Source: Meiothermus sp. Pnk-1 (lineage in GTDB: Bacteria; Deinococcota; Deinococci; Deinococcales; Thermaceae). Taken from it: 64,000 bases of DNA. Each line of letters begins with the position of its first letter. The stretch's first letter is position 1. Position numbers and translations under genes: made by a program. A model generated the notes under the pieces. That model was given only the letters and a program-made list of their open reading frames with translations, was not told where the DNA came from and made no database searches. Shown in pieces: positions 26,186 to 36,633 of the stretch. The stretch is from contig NZ_QKOB01000005.1 in assembly GCF_003226535.1 (NCBI RefSeq), forward strand, positions 124,001 to 188,000. The letters run 5' to 3'.

Positions 26186-26772
26186 CAGTGCCCCCCTAGC
26201 GGTTCATTCTGGCCGGTTTCTTTCCGCTTGACCTGGCGTAGCGGGGCCTTGAATCCTTCCAACTCGGCCCGCACGTAGGGCACGGTGTAGCCCTTCTTGA
26301 TGGGTTTGCCGGTGTAGGCGGCTTCGCGGCGCTGGGGCTTGGTACCTTGCACCTCCACCAGCATGTCCTCCTTGCTGTAGATCAGGTCGGAGTAGCGGTA
26401 GTCGGCCATCTCGAAGTCGTAGCCCAGCACCACCGCCCCGGTAGGGCAGGCCTCCTCGCACAGCCCGCAGAAGATGCAGCGCAGCATGTTGATCTCGTAG
26501 ACCTTGGCGTAGCGCTCGCCCGCGCTGGTGGGGTGCTCCGGGTCGTTCTCGGCGGGCTCGACGTAGATGGCGTACGCCGGGCAGATCGCCGCGCACAGGC
26601 TACAGCCGATGCACTTCTCGAGCCCGTTGGGATGCCGGGTCAGCACGTGGCGCCCGTGCCAGCGGGGTTTGAGCGGCACCGGGGCGTCGGGGTAGGGAAT
26701 GGTCACCGGTTTGGAAAACAAGGCCTTGAGGGTGATCCCTAGGCTCTGGGCCAGTGCAGCCACACTGCTCAT
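26185..26772 (-). CDS. nuoI: NADH-quinone oxidoreductase subunit I
   Basis: A 195-residue ferredoxin-like subunit (Thermus Nqo9, 182) with two [4Fe-4S] clusters, N6a and N6b. The ligand runs are [11 protein letters not shown] (Cys54, 57, 60 and 64) and [11 protein letters not shown] (Cys99, 102, 105 and 109), each with a following Pro. It passes electrons from NuoG to NuoB. The C-terminal tail is about a dozen residues longer than in Thermus. The start overlaps the nuoH stop. Confidence 0.97.
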   Translation of the reverse strand: MSSVAALAQSLGITLKALFSKPVTIPYPDAPVPLKPRWHGRHVLTRHPNGLEKCIGCSLCAAICPAYAIYVEPAENDPEHPTSAGERYAKVYEINMLRCIFCGLCEEACPTGAVVLGYDFEMADYRYSDLIYSKEDMLVEVQGTKPQRREAAYTGKPIKKGYTVPYVRAELEGFKAPLRQVKRKETGQNEPLGGH

Positions 26773-28004
26773 GCTCTCACTCCTTTTGCTCTAGGGGTGG
26801 CGTTGCGGACTTGGATGCCCCGAATTGTTATAGCCGCCACGATGGCCGCGATCCCTGCCAGCGAGAGCCAGATCAGGACGGTGGGGCTGGCCCCTAGCGC
26901 TTTGACCAGGGCGCTCACCAAAAACCACCCCAGGGCGACCGGCAGGAGTACCCCCCAGCCGAAGCGCATCAGCTGGTCGTAGCGTAGGCGGAACCAGGTG
27001 GCGCGGATCCAGATGAAGAGGAAGAGGAAAAGGGCGACCTTGAGGAACATCCATAGGTAGGGGATGTCGGGGATGGGCGCGGGCATCCGCCAGCCCCCCA
27101 GGAAGATGGTGGGGATGAGGGCCGAGGCGGTGATGAGGTGGACGTACTCGGCCATCTGGAACAGGGCCCATTTGATCGAGGCGTACTCGGTGTTGTAGCC
27201 GCCTACCAGCTCCTGCTCAGCCTCGGGGAGGTCGAAGGGGGTACGGGCGGCCTCGGCCAGCGAGGTGATGGCATAGACGCCGAAGGCGATGGGAGCGAAG
27301 AGGATGAGCCAGCCGTGGGCGTCCTGCCAATCCACGATTTGCCGGAGGTTCAGGCTCCCTACCACCAACACCGGGGCCAAAAGGCTGGTGCCCAGGGCCA
27401 ACTCGTAGCTGATGAGCGCGGCGGAGGAACGCAGCGAGCCCAGCAGGCTGTACTTGGAGTTGCTGGCCCATCCGGCCAGGAAGATACCGTAGACGGCCAT
27501 CTCGCTCACCGCGAAGAGGTAGAGAATTCCCGCGTCGAGGTTGATCACCCAGGGCTGACCGCCGAAGAAAGACCCCGGCGGTCCAAAGGGGATCAGCCCG
27601 AAGCCCACCAAAGCGAAGGTGATGGAGATGATCGGGGCCAGCACGAACACCAACCGGTCGGCGCGGGCGGGGACGATGTCCTCTTTGAGGATGGACTTGA
27701 TGGCATCGGCCAGGGGCTGTAACAGCCCCCACGGACCCACCCGGTTCGGCCCCAGCCGCACCTGGAAGCGGGCCAAGAGGCGGCGCTCGACGAGGGTCAT
27801 GTAAGCAAAAGCGGTGAGCAGTGCAAACACTACCAAAAAGGCCTTGACGGCCACCAGCCATAGGGGGTCTTGGGGATAGAGGTTGGCGGGGTTCTGCGCA
27901 AAAGCCGGGCTGGCCAGCAGTACGAATCCTGCTGCGCGTCGGCCAGACCTCCTGCGCGAAACACCCGCAGTGGGCAGCGTTTTGCGTTTCGCCTTCGGCC
28001 TCAT
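26769..28004 (-). CDS. nuoH: NADH-quinone oxidoreductase subunit H with extended N terminus
   Basis: A 411-residue membrane subunit that forms the quinone-binding chamber with NuoD and NuoB (Thermus Nqo8, 365). The conserved core begins near residue 42 ([18 protein letters not shown]) and includes [20 protein letters not shown] and [20 protein letters not shown]. The extra N terminus is Arg/Lys-rich then hydrophobic and ends [13 protein letters not shown], just like a Sec signal peptide. The ATG at 28004 is backed by a strong GCAGGAGGTG ribosome site and an ATGA overlap with nuoG, so the extension is probably translated. No internal ATG with a good site is seen near residue 42. Confidence 0.94.
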   Translation of the reverse strand: MRPKAKRKTLPTAGVSRRRSGRRAAGFVLLASPAFAQNPANLYPQDPLWLVAVKAFLVVFALLTAFAYMTLVERRLLARFQVRLGPNRVGPWGLLQPLADAIKSILKEDIVPARADRLVFVLAPIISITFALVGFGLIPFGPPGSFFGGQPWVINLDAGILYLFAVSEMAVYGIFLAGWASNSKYSLLGSLRSSAALISYELALGTSLLAPVLVVGSLNLRQIVDWQDAHGWLILFAPIAFGVYAITSLAEAARTPFDLPEAEQELVGGYNTEYASIKWALFQMAEYVHLITASALIPTIFLGGWRMPAPIPDIPYLWMFLKVALFLFLFIWIRATWFRLRYDQLMRFGWGVLLPVALGWFLVSALVKALGASPTVLIWLSLAGIAAIVAAITIRGIQVRNATPRAKGVRA

Positions 28005-30385
28005 CGCGTCTCACCTCCTGCCGGGACCAGCACCCGGGCCGCCACCCGCCGCCCCACCCACGGCCCCAGCGCCGGAGCGAACAGGAAGCCCTTGGGCAGG
28101 CGGTCGTCAAGCCTGACCGTGGCCGAGAGGGGACCACCGGGGGCCTCGAGCTCCACCGTGGCTCCTTCCATGAGCCCTTCGGCCCGGGCGGTCTCGGGAT
28201 GGGCCTCGAGGTAGAGCCGGACGGCCCGGGCTACCTCGGCCACCCGCTGCTCGCGCCGCCACATGCTGGGGCGCAGGTAAACCGTTGTCCCCCCCGGCGC
28301 CGCCTGTCGGGCCTCGAAGGTCGGCTGGGCGACCTTGGGCCGCCATAGGCTAAAGGGCTTGGGGAGCTTGTACTTCTCCTCGAGCAGCTTGGCGGCCTGG
28401 CGCAAAAGACGCACCGGGGGTTTGACCCCTGTGGCCTCGGCGAGCAAGGCCAAAGCCGCGACGGCACCGTCGGCCTCGCCGTTGTTGATCCCGGCGGGGT
28501 AGAGCTCGAGCACGCGGCCCTCGAGGTTCACAGTGGTGCCGCGCTTTTCGTAGAAGGTTTGGCCCGGCAGCACCACATCGGCGTAGCGGGCGGCCAGGGG
28601 GGAGAGGTGGGTGAGGTGCAGGATGCGGAAGCCGGTCGCTTTGAGCTGTTCCTCGGTAGGGAGGTAGCCGAAGTAGGCGGCTTTCAGCCCCCCTTGGGTC
28701 CAGCCCAGCCCTCCCTTGCCGGGGAAGAGGCCTACGGCCTCGAGGCCGCGGGCGTTGGCCGCCGGGGTCATGGCCATGACCTTGGCCCCTTTCCCTTCGG
28801 CTAAGGTTTTGGCTTTGGCCGCGGCCTCGGGGTTGTTCAGCACGTCCGCGCCCAGGATGAGCACCACCCGCTCGGCCTCGCTCCAGCGGCTTTTGGCCCA
28901 GGCGATCGCATCCGCCAGCCCTTGGGGGGCCTCGCCCTGGCCCAGCAGAGCGGCTAGCACGGCGGCCTCCTGCCCTGGCGCGTACACGCCCGAGGCCCCG
29001 GCCCACTTGAACAGCTGCGCCGGGTAGGTGTTGAAGTGGGCTAGTTTCCGCTTGTCCCGCTCCATCCGCTCCTTGATGCTGAGGTCGGCAAAGGGAATGC
29101 CGTGTTGGAGCGGGGCGGGGGGTTTGAGGCCCCGGCTGTACTCCGAGAGGCGCGGGTGCAGGGTGGGGGCTTCCTCGCTGGGGTCGCCCAGGATCAGGGT
29201 GAACTGGGCCTCGTTCAGATCCTGGAAGGTGGCGGGCACAAAGCCGGAGGCCAGCGCCGCGGTCCGGCCCGCGAAGTCCCGGTGGGGGCTGCCCCAGGTA
29301 TCGGCCAGAAGCGCCGCGGCCAAGCCCTCCTCGAGGGTAGCCATGCCCTCTAGATAGATCCCGATCTCAGCCCCCGGTACCCCGTTTAGGCCAGCTTTGA
29401 TCGCGGCGGCGGCCTCTTCCCAGCTGGCCTCCACCAGCTTGCCGCCCCGGCGGACCAAAGGCCGCAGGACCCGTTCCTGGTTCACCCATTCGTGCCCGAA
29501 GCGGGCTGCGTCGGAGATCCAGATCTCACTGGTCTGGGGGCGAAGGGCGGCGCGGATGCGCTCGAGCTTGCCGCTGCGGGTGTCCACCAAGATGCCTGCC
29601 CCCGCCGCGTCGTCCATGCTGGTGGTCTCGGTGGTGTCGTACTCCCAGTTGCGGGCGCGGAAGCGAGCGGTGAGGTCCAGCAGCGCCCCTACCGGGCAGA
29701 TGTCGGTGATGTTGCCGGTGAAGTTCGAGGGAAGCCCCCCTTCATCGCTGCCGATGAAGGTATGGACCCCGCGCTCGATAAAGTCCAGCACCTCATCGCC
29801 GGGGATCTCCTCGAAGTAGCGCACGCAGCGCTTGCAGTGGATGCAGCGCTCGCGGTCCAGCACGATGAACTCCGAGAGCGGATGGTGTTTATCCTCGTGG
29901 CGGCGGGTGAGCTCGAAGCGGGTGTAGAGGGGCAGCTCGGTGGGGTTAGGCTGGTAGAACTTCTCGTACAGCCCGTACTCGTAGCTGCGGTCTTGCAGCT
30001 CACAGGCCCCGCCCTTGTCGCAGGTGGGGCAATCCAGCGGGTGGTTGGCCAGGGTGAGTTCCACCATTCCCGACTGGGCGTGCTTGACCTCGTCGGAGAG
30101 GGTGTCTACCACCATTCCCTCGCTCACCATCGTCACGCACGAAGCTTGTAGCTTGGGCATCCAGAAGATCTTGGGCGCACCGCTTTCGTCCAGAATCCAG
30201 TTCCCGTCCGGCCCCTTGCGCGGGTTGCCCACCTTGACCAGACACATCCGACACGCCCCCACTGGCGATAGGTAGCGCTCGGAGCAGAACAGCGGTACGT
30301 CGTCCCCGGCATGGAAGACCGCGTCCATCACGCTGGTGCCCGCGGGAACCTCCACGACCTTGCCGTTAATCGTCACCGTTGGCAT
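28001..30385 (-). CDS. nuoG: NADH-quinone oxidoreductase subunit G lacking the N7 cluster ligands
   Basis: A 794-residue iron-sulfur subunit (Thermus Nqo3, 783). Cluster ligands can be counted: N1b at Cys34, 45, 48 and 83; N5 at His115, Cys119, 122 and 128; N4 at Cys181, 184, 187 and 230. The four cysteines that bind the extra N7 cluster in Thermus Nqo3 (256, 259, 263 and 291) are replaced here by Ser256, Asp259, Ala263 and Ser291, within [10 protein letters not shown] and EIWISDAAR. The rest of the molybdopterin-oxidoreductase-like domain is well preserved. The start at 30385 gives the standard [16 protein letters not shown]; it lies 4 bp after nuoF. An upstream ATG inside nuoF is rejected. 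Confidence 0.97.
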   Translation of the reverse strand: MPTVTINGKVVEVPAGTSVMDAVFHAGDDVPLFCSERYLSPVGACRMCLVKVGNPRKGPDGNWILDESGAPKIFWMPKLQASCVTMVSEGMVVDTLSDEVKHAQSGMVELTLANHPLDCPTCDKGGACELQDRSYEYGLYEKFYQPNPTELPLYTRFELTRRHEDKHHPLSEFIVLDRERCIHCKRCVRYFEEIPGDEVLDFIERGVHTFIGSDEGGLPSNFTGNITDICPVGALLDLTARFRARNWEYDTTETTSMDDAAGAGILVDTRSGKLERIRAALRPQTSEIWISDAARFGHEWVNQERVLRPLVRRGGKLVEASWEEAAAAIKAGLNGVPGAEIGIYLEGMATLEEGLAAALLADTWGSPHRDFAGRTAALASGFVPATFQDLNEAQFTLILGDPSEEAPTLHPRLSEYSRGLKPPAPLQHGIPFADLSIKERMERDKRKLAHFNTYPAQLFKWAGASGVYAPGQEAAVLAALLGQGEAPQGLADAIAWAKSRWSEAERVVLILGADVLNNPEAAAKAKTLAEGKGAKVMAMTPAANARGLEAVGLFPGKGGLGWTQGGLKAAYFGYLPTEEQLKATGFRILHLTHLSPLAARYADVVLPGQTFYEKRGTTVNLEGRVLELYPAGINNGEADGAVAALALLAEATGVKPPVRLLRQAAKLLEEKYKLPKPFSLWRPKVAQPTFEARQAAPGGTTVYLRPSMWRREQRVAEVARAVRLYLEAHPETARAEGLMEGATVELEAPGGPLSATVRLDDRLPKGFLFAPALGPWVGRRVAARVLVPAGGETR

Positions 30386-30389
30386 GCGT

Positions 30390-31715
30390 TTACCTCCACC
30401 GGGGCGTAGCGCGTTCGACGGCTTTGCCGTTTTCCACCAAGTCCACGTACTGGTGGCGGAAGTGCTTGAGGCTGCCGCGCACCGGCCAGCAGGCGGCGTC
30501 GGCCAAAGCGCAGAAGCTGCGCCCTTCGATCTGATCGAGAAGGTTTTCCAATAGCTCCACGTCGCCTTTCTCGCCCCGTCCGGTCCCGATCTTTGCAAAA
30601 AGGCCCACCATCCAGCCCGAGACCCCTTCACGGCAGGGGGTGCATTTGCCGCAGGACTCGTGGCCATAGAAGCGGGTCACGTTCCACATCGCATCCACCA
30701 TGCTCATGCTGGCCGGGATGCCGATGACTCCGCCGGTGCCCAGCAGCGACCCTTTGGCGGCGAGGGACTCATAGTCCATGGGGGTGTCGAGGATCTCGTC
30801 GTTCCAGGGCAGCGGAGGGCAGGAGGAGCCGCCGGGGATGATGGCCTGGATGGGCTCGGTAGGCCCCCCGGCCCAGTCCATGAGCAGCTCGCGGAAGGTT
30901 GCCCCCATGGGTAGCTCGTACACGCCGGGGCGTCGGAACGGCCCCGAGACCTGGTAGAGCTTGTGCCCTTTGGACTTCTCGGTGCCCATGCTGGCGAACC
31001 AGTCGGCCCCACGGTCGATGATGTGCACCACCGAGCACAGTGACTCGACGTTGTTGATGGTGGTAGGCTTGCCCCACAAACCCGCCTGGGCGGGAAAAGG
31101 CGGCTTGAGGCGGGGGTTGGCGCGCAGGCCCTCGAGCGAGTTCATCAGCGCGGTCTCCTCGCCACAGATGTACGCCCCGGCCCCCCGGTGCAGGTAGAGG
31201 TCAAAGCTAAAGCCGCTGCCGAAGAGGTTTTGGCCCAGATAGCCTTTGGCGTAGGCTTCTTGGATGGCCCCCTTCAGGCGGTCGTAGGCCCGCCGGTATT
31301 CACCCCGGATGTAGATGTAGCCCTTGGTGGCGTGGATGGCGTACCCGGCGATGATCATGCCCTCGATGAGCTGGTGCGGGTCATCTTCCATGAGGTAGCG
31401 GTCCTTGAAGCTTCCCGGTTCGCTCTCGTCGGCGTTGCAGACGATGTAGTGTTGTTTCCCCGAGGGCTTGGGCATGAAGCTCCACTTGAGCCCGGTGGGG
31501 AACCCCGCCCCGCCGCGCCCGCGCAGCCCGGATCGCTTGACCTCCTCCACCACCTGCTCCGGGGTCATGGCGAGGGCTTTCTTGGCCGCGCCATAGCCGC
31601 CGTGGGAGAGGTAATAGTCCAAGGTCCAGCTGCCCTCCACCCCTACGTGCTTGTAAAGGGTCTTCTCAAAGCGGGGGTCGCGCCCGGAGACGATAGGGCC
31701 GGAAGGAAGGCTCAC
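30390..31715 (-). CDS. nuoF: NADH-quinone oxidoreductase subunit F
   Basis: A 441-residue subunit that binds FMN and NADH and holds cluster N3 (Thermus Nqo1, 438). Glycine-rich NADH/FMN segments are visible ([39 protein letters not shown]), and the N3 ligands are in [11 protein letters not shown] plus the later Cys in ADAACWPV. The GTG at 31715 ([17 protein letters not shown]) overlaps the nuoE stop as GTGA, and matches the family N terminus; an earlier ATG would add residues with no counterpart. Confidence 0.96.
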   Translation of the reverse strand: MSLPSGPIVSGRDPRFEKTLYKHVGVEGSWTLDYYLSHGGYGAAKKALAMTPEQVVEEVKRSGLRGRGGAGFPTGLKWSFMPKPSGKQHYIVCNADESEPGSFKDRYLMEDDPHQLIEGMIIAGYAIHATKGYIYIRGEYRRAYDRLKGAIQEAYAKGYLGQNLFGSGFSFDLYLHRGAGAYICGEETALMNSLEGLRANPRLKPPFPAQAGLWGKPTTINNVESLCSVVHIIDRGADWFASMGTEKSKGHKLYQVSGPFRRPGVYELPMGATFRELLMDWAGGPTEPIQAIIPGGSSCPPLPWNDEILDTPMDYESLAAKGSLLGTGGVIGIPASMSMVDAMWNVTRFYGHESCGKCTPCREGVSGWMVGLFAKIGTGRGEKGDVELLENLLDQIEGRSFCALADAACWPVRGSLKHFRHQYVDLVENGKAVERATPRWR

Positions 31716-32269
31716 GCCACCACCTCCTCTCCTGCATTGTGCACCACGTGTCCCACCTTGCCCGGCAGCTCGATTTCCTCGAGGCGTTTGCCCTCGCGCA
31801 GGCCCTGTAGCAGGGCGTGGAGGCGGGCCTTGGTCACGCACTCCACGTAGGGCTCATCGTTGATCTGCACCACCGGAGCAGTGTGGCAGCTTCCTAGACA
31901 TTCCACTTTTTGGATCGAGAAAAGGCCATCCGGGGTTACCTCGCCCGGCAGAATGCCCAGGGTCTGCACCAACTCGTCCCACAGCTCGTCGGCCCCGCCG
32001 ATGGCGCAGGATAAAGTAGCGCAGACTTGGAGGTGGTGTTTGCCGGTAGGGAGGCTTTGAAAGTAGGTGTAAAAGCTCATCACCCCGGCTACCTCGGTGG
32101 CGGTGGTGCCCACGATTCGGGCGATCTCCTCCTGCCGTTCGGGGCTGATCCAACCCTCCTCCTGCTGCACCCGGCGCAGCAAGGGCATCAATGCTGCCCG
32201 CCGCCCTTCGGGGGGGTACTGGCTGAAGACCTCGGCCAGCCATTCTTGTTTATCGTCGAAGAATCCCAT
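31712..32269 (-). CDS. nuoE: NADH-quinone oxidoreductase subunit E
   Basis: A 185-residue thioredoxin-fold subunit carrying the [2Fe-2S] cluster N1a (Thermus Nqo2, 181). The four ligands are Cys83 and Cys88 (CATLSC) and Cys124 and Cys128 (CLGSC), at the same positions as in Thermus. It works next to NuoF in the NADH-oxidising tip. It is separated from nuoD by 53 bp containing a short TACG-rich repeat tract. Confidence 0.97.
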   Translation of the reverse strand: MGFFDDKQEWLAEVFSQYPPEGRRAALMPLLRRVQQEEGWISPERQEEIARIVGTTATEVAGVMSFYTYFQSLPTGKHHLQVCATLSCAIGGADELWDELVQTLGILPGEVTPDGLFSIQKVECLGSCHTAPVVQINDEPYVECVTKARLHALLQGLREGKRLEEIELPGKVGHVVHNAGEEVVA

Positions 32270-32277
32270 TCTTCCTC

Positions 32278-32322
32278 CGTTTTACGTATTACGCCAGGCG
32301 TTGAACGCGTAAGACGTACGGC
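32278..32322. repeat. Short TACG-rich tract between nuoD and nuoE
   Basis: The gap holds TTACGTATTACGCC, GCGTTGAACGCG and AAGACGTACGGC, the same alternating ACG/CGT words that fill the large repeats at 45628 and 53674. It looks like a shortened relic. Confidence 0.4.
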
Positions 32323-33549
32323 TCACCGGTCCACATCCCCCATCACGGGATCCAAAGAGGCGATCACCGCTACCATGTCCGGCACCTGGATGCCTTTGCA
32401 GGCGTAGGGCAGCGCCCGCAGGTTGACGAAGCTGGGGGCCCGCACCTTGACCCGGTAGGGCATTGAGCCGCCGTCGGAGATGATGTAGTAACCCAGCTCG
32501 CCCCGGGCGCTTTCGGTCGGCACGTACACCTCGCCCAGGGCGGGGTGGAAGCCCTCGGTGACCAGCTTGAAATGGTAAATGACCGCTTCCATGCTGGTCT
32601 CGAGCAGCCTCCTGGGGGGCAGCGAGATCTGGGGGTTGGGGTCGCGGATGGGGCCTGCGCCCATCCCCTCCAGCCGCTCCACGGCTTGGCGGATGATCTT
32701 CACCGACTCGCGCATCTCCTGGATGCGCACGATCATACGGTCGAAGATATCCCCGTTTTCCCCCAGCGGCACGTCAAAGCTATAGGTTTCGTAGCCCGCA
32801 TAGGGATAGGCCTTGCGCACATCGTAGTTCACCCCGCTGGCCCGCAGGTTGCCGCCGGTGAGCCCCAGGTTGATGGCGTCTTCGGGGGGGATCACCGCGA
32901 CGCCCTTGGCCCGCTCGTAGAAGATGGGGCTTTCTCGGAAGAGCCCCTCGTACTCGTCGATGCGGTGGGGCATGGTCTGGAGAAACTTCCTGACCTCGCC
33001 CAAAAACTCTGGAGGCAGATCCTCCTTGAGCCCGCCGATGCGGATGTAGTTGTGGTGGAAGCGCTGGCCCGTGACCCACTCAAAGAGGTCGAGCACCGCC
33101 TCGCGCTCGCGGAAGGCGTAGAAGAAAGGGGTGAGGGCGCCGAAGTCCAGCAGGCCCGTGCCCAGGAACACCAGGTGGGAAGCGATGCGGGAGAGTTCGT
33201 TGAGCAAAACGCGGATGGTTTGGGCGCGGAGGGGGACTTCGGCCCCGACCAGCTTCTCCACCGCCAGGGCGTAGGCCAGGTCGTGGGCGAAGGAGTGCAG
33301 GTAATCCATCCGGGGGGTGTAGGTGATGTTTTGCAGGTAGGTGCGGTTCTCCATGTTCTTCTCGAAGCCGGTGTGCAGATAGCCGATGTGCGGCACCAGC
33401 TCGAGCACCTCCTCCCCCGAGAGCGTCACCACCACCCGCAACACCCCGTGGGTGGAGGGGTGCTGCGGCCCCACGTTGAGGGTCATGACCTCGCTGCGCA
33501 GCTCGGTGGGCAGCTCGGGGGGCTCTGTGGGCGCGCTGATTGGTCTCAT
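32323..33549 (-). CDS. nuoD: NADH-quinone oxidoreductase subunit D
   Basis: A 408-residue 49-kDa-type subunit (Thermus Nqo4, 409) related to NiFe-hydrogenase large subunits, forming the quinone site with Nuo[18 protein letters not shown] carries the conserved His that faces quinone, and the C terminus ends VMGDVDR as in the family. The start overlaps the nuoC stop by 4 bp. Confidence 0.97.
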   Translation of the reverse strand: MRPISAPTEPPELPTELRSEVMTLNVGPQHPSTHGVLRVVVTLSGEEVLELVPHIGYLHTGFEKNMENRTYLQNITYTPRMDYLHSFAHDLAYALAVEKLVGAEVPLRAQTIRVLLNELSRIASHLVFLGTGLLDFGALTPFFYAFREREAVLDLFEWVTGQRFHHNYIRIGGLKEDLPPEFLGEVRKFLQTMPHRIDEYEGLFRESPIFYERAKGVAVIPPEDAINLGLTGGNLRASGVNYDVRKAYPYAGYETYSFDVPLGENGDIFDRMIVRIQEMRESVKIIRQAVERLEGMGAGPIRDPNPQISLPPRRLLETSMEAVIYHFKLVTEGFHPALGEVYVPTESARGELGYYIISDGGSMPYRVKVRAPSFVNLRALPYACKGIQVPDMVAVIASLDPVMGDVDR

Positions 33550-34172
33550 TGGCCCTCCTTTTTGCTGACCTGGGCGATCTCCCGGTAGACCTCCTGGTAA
33601 CCCCGCCGGGTGCCCCCGCGCCAGCCCGTCATGCCGCTGTCCTTTCCGGTGAGGCCGGCCCGAAAAGCCGCCGGATCGATGAAACGGCCTTCTTTAAAGA
33701 GGGTCGGGGTCTCGCCCAGCGGGTAGTCCTTGCGCAAGGGGTGGCCCTCGAGGTCCTCGGGGGTGAGGATCTTGCGCAGGTCCGGGTGGCCCTCAAACCG
33801 GATACCGAAGAGGTCGTAGACCTCGCGCTCGAGGTAGTCGGCGGAAAGCCACAGATCCACCACGGTGGGAATCACCGGATCTCTCTCCGGGAGATACACC
33901 CGCACAAACATCCGGCTGCCGTCTCCGTCCTTGTAGCCGGGCAGGGAGACCAGCTCGTAGACCACCGAGAAGCGCTCGGGCTTGGCTTCGGGGTAGTTGA
34001 GATAGTCGATCCCCACGATGTCGGCCAGGTAGTTGAAGCCCATCTCCTGGAAAGCCCGCATCTGCGCCTTAAACTCCTCCCGGGAAAGCACCACCCAGGT
34101 GTTGCCGTGTTGGCTCTGGGTCTTCCAGCCTTTAGCCGAGGCCAGCTGAAGTACTTGCTCGAGCCGGGTCAT
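33546..34172 (-). CDS. nuoC: NADH-quinone oxidoreductase subunit C
   Basis: A 208-residue 30-kDa-type structural subunit (Thermus Nqo5, 207). It contains the signature [22 protein letters not shown], followed by [14 protein letters not shown]. It contacts NuoD and NuoB in the hydrophilic arm. It begins one base after the nuoB stop and ends in the nuoD start. Confidence 0.97.
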   Translation of the reverse strand: MTRLEQVLQLASAKGWKTQSQHGNTWVVLSREEFKAQMRAFQEMGFNYLADIVGIDYLNYPEAKPERFSVVYELVSLPGYKDGDGSRMFVRVYLPERDPVIPTVVDLWLSADYLEREVYDLFGIRFEGHPDLRKILTPEDLEGHPLRKDYPLGETPTLFKEGRFIDPAAFRAGLTGKDSGMTGWRGGTRRGYQEVYREIAQVSKKEGQ

Positions 34173-34712
<540 letters not shown>

Positions 34713-34730
34713 TTAGTTCCCTCCGGGAAC

Positions 34731-34755
34731 GCCGGATGTACGGCGTACGGCTTAG
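34731..34755. repeat. Short TACG-rich tract between nuoA and nuoB
   Basis: CGGATGTACGGCGTACGGCTTAGG repeats the unit GTACGGC twice and resembles words in the large intergenic repeats. It may be a relic of one. Confidence 0.35.
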
Positions 34756-34763
34756 GTCTGTGG

Positions 34764-35123
34764 CTAGTGCCATTTCGTCACTCCCTTGAACCACTCGTAG
34801 AGGAAGCCCACCAAGAGCAACACCGTGAAGATCAAAAGCACATAGAAGCCGGTGAGGCCCAAGCCGCCCGCGCTCAGGGCGTAGGGCCACAAGAAGGCCA
34901 CTTCCACATCAAAGATGATGAAGAGCATGGCCACCGCGTAAAAATGGATCGGGAAGCGCTTGACCTCTCCGGCGGGGTCGTTGCCCGACTCGTAGGCCAT
35001 TAGCTTGGCCCGGCTAGGGCGCTTAGGGCCCAGGAGGGCCCCCACCCCCACCGCCAGCACCCCGATCGCCAGCGCTACTGCCAGATAGACCAGCACATTG
35101 ATGTATTCCGAGATGGGCGCCAA
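34764..35123 (-). CDS. nuoA: NADH-quinone oxidoreductase subunit A
   Basis: A 119-residue membrane subunit with three spans (Thermus Nqo7, 119). AKLMAYESGNDPAGEVKRFPIHFY carries the conserved loop near the quinone channel, and FDVEVAFLWPYAL the membrane acidic residues. The start is TTG at 35123: it is 7 nt after a strong AAAGGAGG ribosome site and gives the Thermus-like N terminus MAPISEYINVLVYLAV. It is the first gene of the 14-gene nuo operon. Confidence 0.96.
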   Translation of the reverse strand: MAPISEYINVLVYLAVALAIGVLAVGVGALLGPKRPSRAKLMAYESGNDPAGEVKRFPIHFYAVAMLFIIFDVEVAFLWPYALSAGGLGLTGFYVLLIFTVLLLVGFLYEWFKGVTKWH

Positions 35124-35162
35124 GACCGTTCCTCCTTTAGGCAGCTCCTGCTTGGGCTTTAC

Positions 35163-35210
35163 CCTTCGTGCCAGACTTCACATAATTACGTGTGAGATAT
35201 TGCACGAAGG
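35163..35210. promoter_or_regulatory. Inverted repeat in the nuo leader
   Basis: CCTTCGTGC (35163-35171) and its exact complement GCACGAAGG (35202-35210) flank an AT-rich core containing CACATAATTACGTGTG. It lies 40-87 bp upstream of nuoA. A weak minus-strand promoter (CGGACA, 18 bp, TATCTC) overlaps its outer arm. It could be an operator or a leader hairpin. Confidence 0.45.
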
Positions 35211-35298
35211 TGGATACTGTCCGATACATCTTACAACCCTCTCACCATCAGGGGGAGTGGGCTGGAATGCGGTCTGAGTTTTGGCTTGGGAATCGGCC

Positions 35299-35403
35299 CT
35301 AGCGCTTTGGGCACAAGATTTGTGCCCTCTTCGCCAGAGGATGATCCACCGCGTTTGGCGTACTAAGATATCTGCGCGGGAAATCGAGTCACCAGCGCCC
35401 TAG
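35299..35403 (-). repeat. CTAG-bounded miniature inverted-repeat element, copy C
   Basis: A 105-bp element starts (minus strand) CTAGGGCGCTGGTGACTCG and ends CCCAAAGCGCTAG, with CTAG at both edges. It holds a perfect 8-bp stem GGGCACAA / TTGTGCCC (35309-35327) and shares ACGCGGTGGATCA and the left end with the element at 42516. Its left edge includes the TAG stop of the PaaK-like gene. It fills most of the 276-bp gap upstream of nuoA, which has no gene. Confidence 0.65.
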
Positions 35404-36551
35404 AGGTGTTTACCGAAGCGCCGGTCTATCAGAGGGGGGCCCTCCAGGCTCGGGTCGGCCACGATCTCGTCCAGCTTGATCCCGGTAGCCCGCTGGAGGG
35501 CCTCGCCCAGCCCTGGGGGGACCGCCTCGGCCTTGAGCCGGAGGACAAGCTTGTCAGTGCCGCCCTCCTTGCTCTCCACCACCAGCTGCGCGCCGCCGCG
35601 GGGGTCGATTCCGAACGCCCCGAGGATCGGCGCGAGCTCGGTGGGGTAGAGCTTGACCCCCTTGACCTTCACCATCAAGTCGGTGCGCCCGAACACGCCC
35701 CGAGGGAGGCGCACCCGGCCATTTTCGCGCACCGCGACGGCCAGATCGCCGGTGCGAAAGCGGAGCATGGGCATCAGGGTGCGGGAGAGGGCGGTCACCA
35801 CCAGTTCGCCCTTCTCGCCGTCGGGGGTGGGCTCGAGGGTTTCGGGGTCGAGCACTTCCAGGATCGCCATCTCCTGGACCTCGAGCAGGCCGTTTTTGTG
35901 CCGATCCTCCCCGGCCACGATGCCGAGCTCGCTCGTTCCGTAGGCATCCAAGGCGACCCCGCCGATGGCCTGCTCGAGCCTCTCGCGGTAGCCGGGTACG
36001 CTGGTAAAGGGTTCACCCCCAGCCAGCAGCAGCTCGAAGCGGCCCCCGGCCTGGGCGATCTTCAGCGCGAAGGAGGGGTTGCAGACCAGGACGTCGAAGC
36101 CGTACCTCTGTGTGAGCTGGGCGATGCGCTCGGCCTCGCCGGGGCCGTGAGGGAACACCACCGCCCCGGCGCGCTGCAAGGCCTCGTGGAAGAGCCAGCC
36201 CCCGGCGAAGACATGGTAGCTGAAAGCCACCAGCACCCGCTTCCCGGCCACCCCCAGCCGCCCAAAGTGCGCGGCCAAGGCTTGGGATTGGTATTCTAGA
36301 TCGTCTTGGGAGAGGTACTCCGGCATCCAGCCCAGGGCGGGGCTGGGGGTAAGGTGTACCAGGGCGGTGCCCGTCGGGGGCTGGGGGTTGGCCCCGAGGT
36401 GGGCGATCCATTCCTCGCGGGTGGTTAGGGGGAGCCGGGCGATGGTCTCGGGGGTGATCGTCTCCAGGTCTATGCCCTCGAGCTTCCGGGCGTAAACCGG
36501 GTGGTTACGGGCGTGCTCGAGCACCTGACGCAGCCGGGCGGTACGGTCCAT
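35400..36551 (-). CDS. Phenylacetate-CoA ligase-like adenylate-forming enzyme
   Basis: A 383-residue protein of the PaaK branch of AMP-forming ligases, shorter than typical PaaK (about 430). Recognisable parts are the N-terminal helix region (LRQVLEHARNHPVYARKL), the adenylate motif DAYGTSELGIVAGED, the late MLRFRTGDLAV and GRTDLMVKVKGVKLYPTEL leading to the small C-terminal domain. It activates a carboxylic acid as an acyl-AMP and probably joins it to CoA; the acid is unknown. The ATG at 36551 has a strong CAAGGAGG site; TATACT (36573-36578) is a likely -10 box. The stop codon lies within the edge of a small repeat element. Confidence 0.82.
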   Translation of the reverse strand: MDRTARLRQVLEHARNHPVYARKLEGIDLETITPETIARLPLTTREEWIAHLGANPQPPTGTALVHLTPSPALGWMPEYLSQDDLEYQSQALAAHFGRLGVAGKRVLVAFSYHVFAGGWLFHEALQRAGAVVFPHGPGEAERIAQLTQRYGFDVLVCNPSFALKIAQAGGRFELLLAGGEPFTSVPGYRERLEQAIGGVALDAYGTSELGIVAGEDRHKNGLLEVQEMAILEVLDPETLEPTPDGEKGELVVTALSRTLMPMLRFRTGDLAVAVRENGRVRLPRGVFGRTDLMVKVKGVKLYPTELAPILGAFGIDPRGGAQLVVESKEGGTDKLVLRLKAEAVPPGLGEALQRATGIKLDEIVADPSLEGPPLIDRRFGKHL

Positions 36552-36633
36552 GGAGCCTCCTTGTTTGGACAAAGTATATCGTAGCCTGCGGGGGGCCACC
36601 CTCGCCCGAAGCGGAACCGTAGACCCAATTGCC

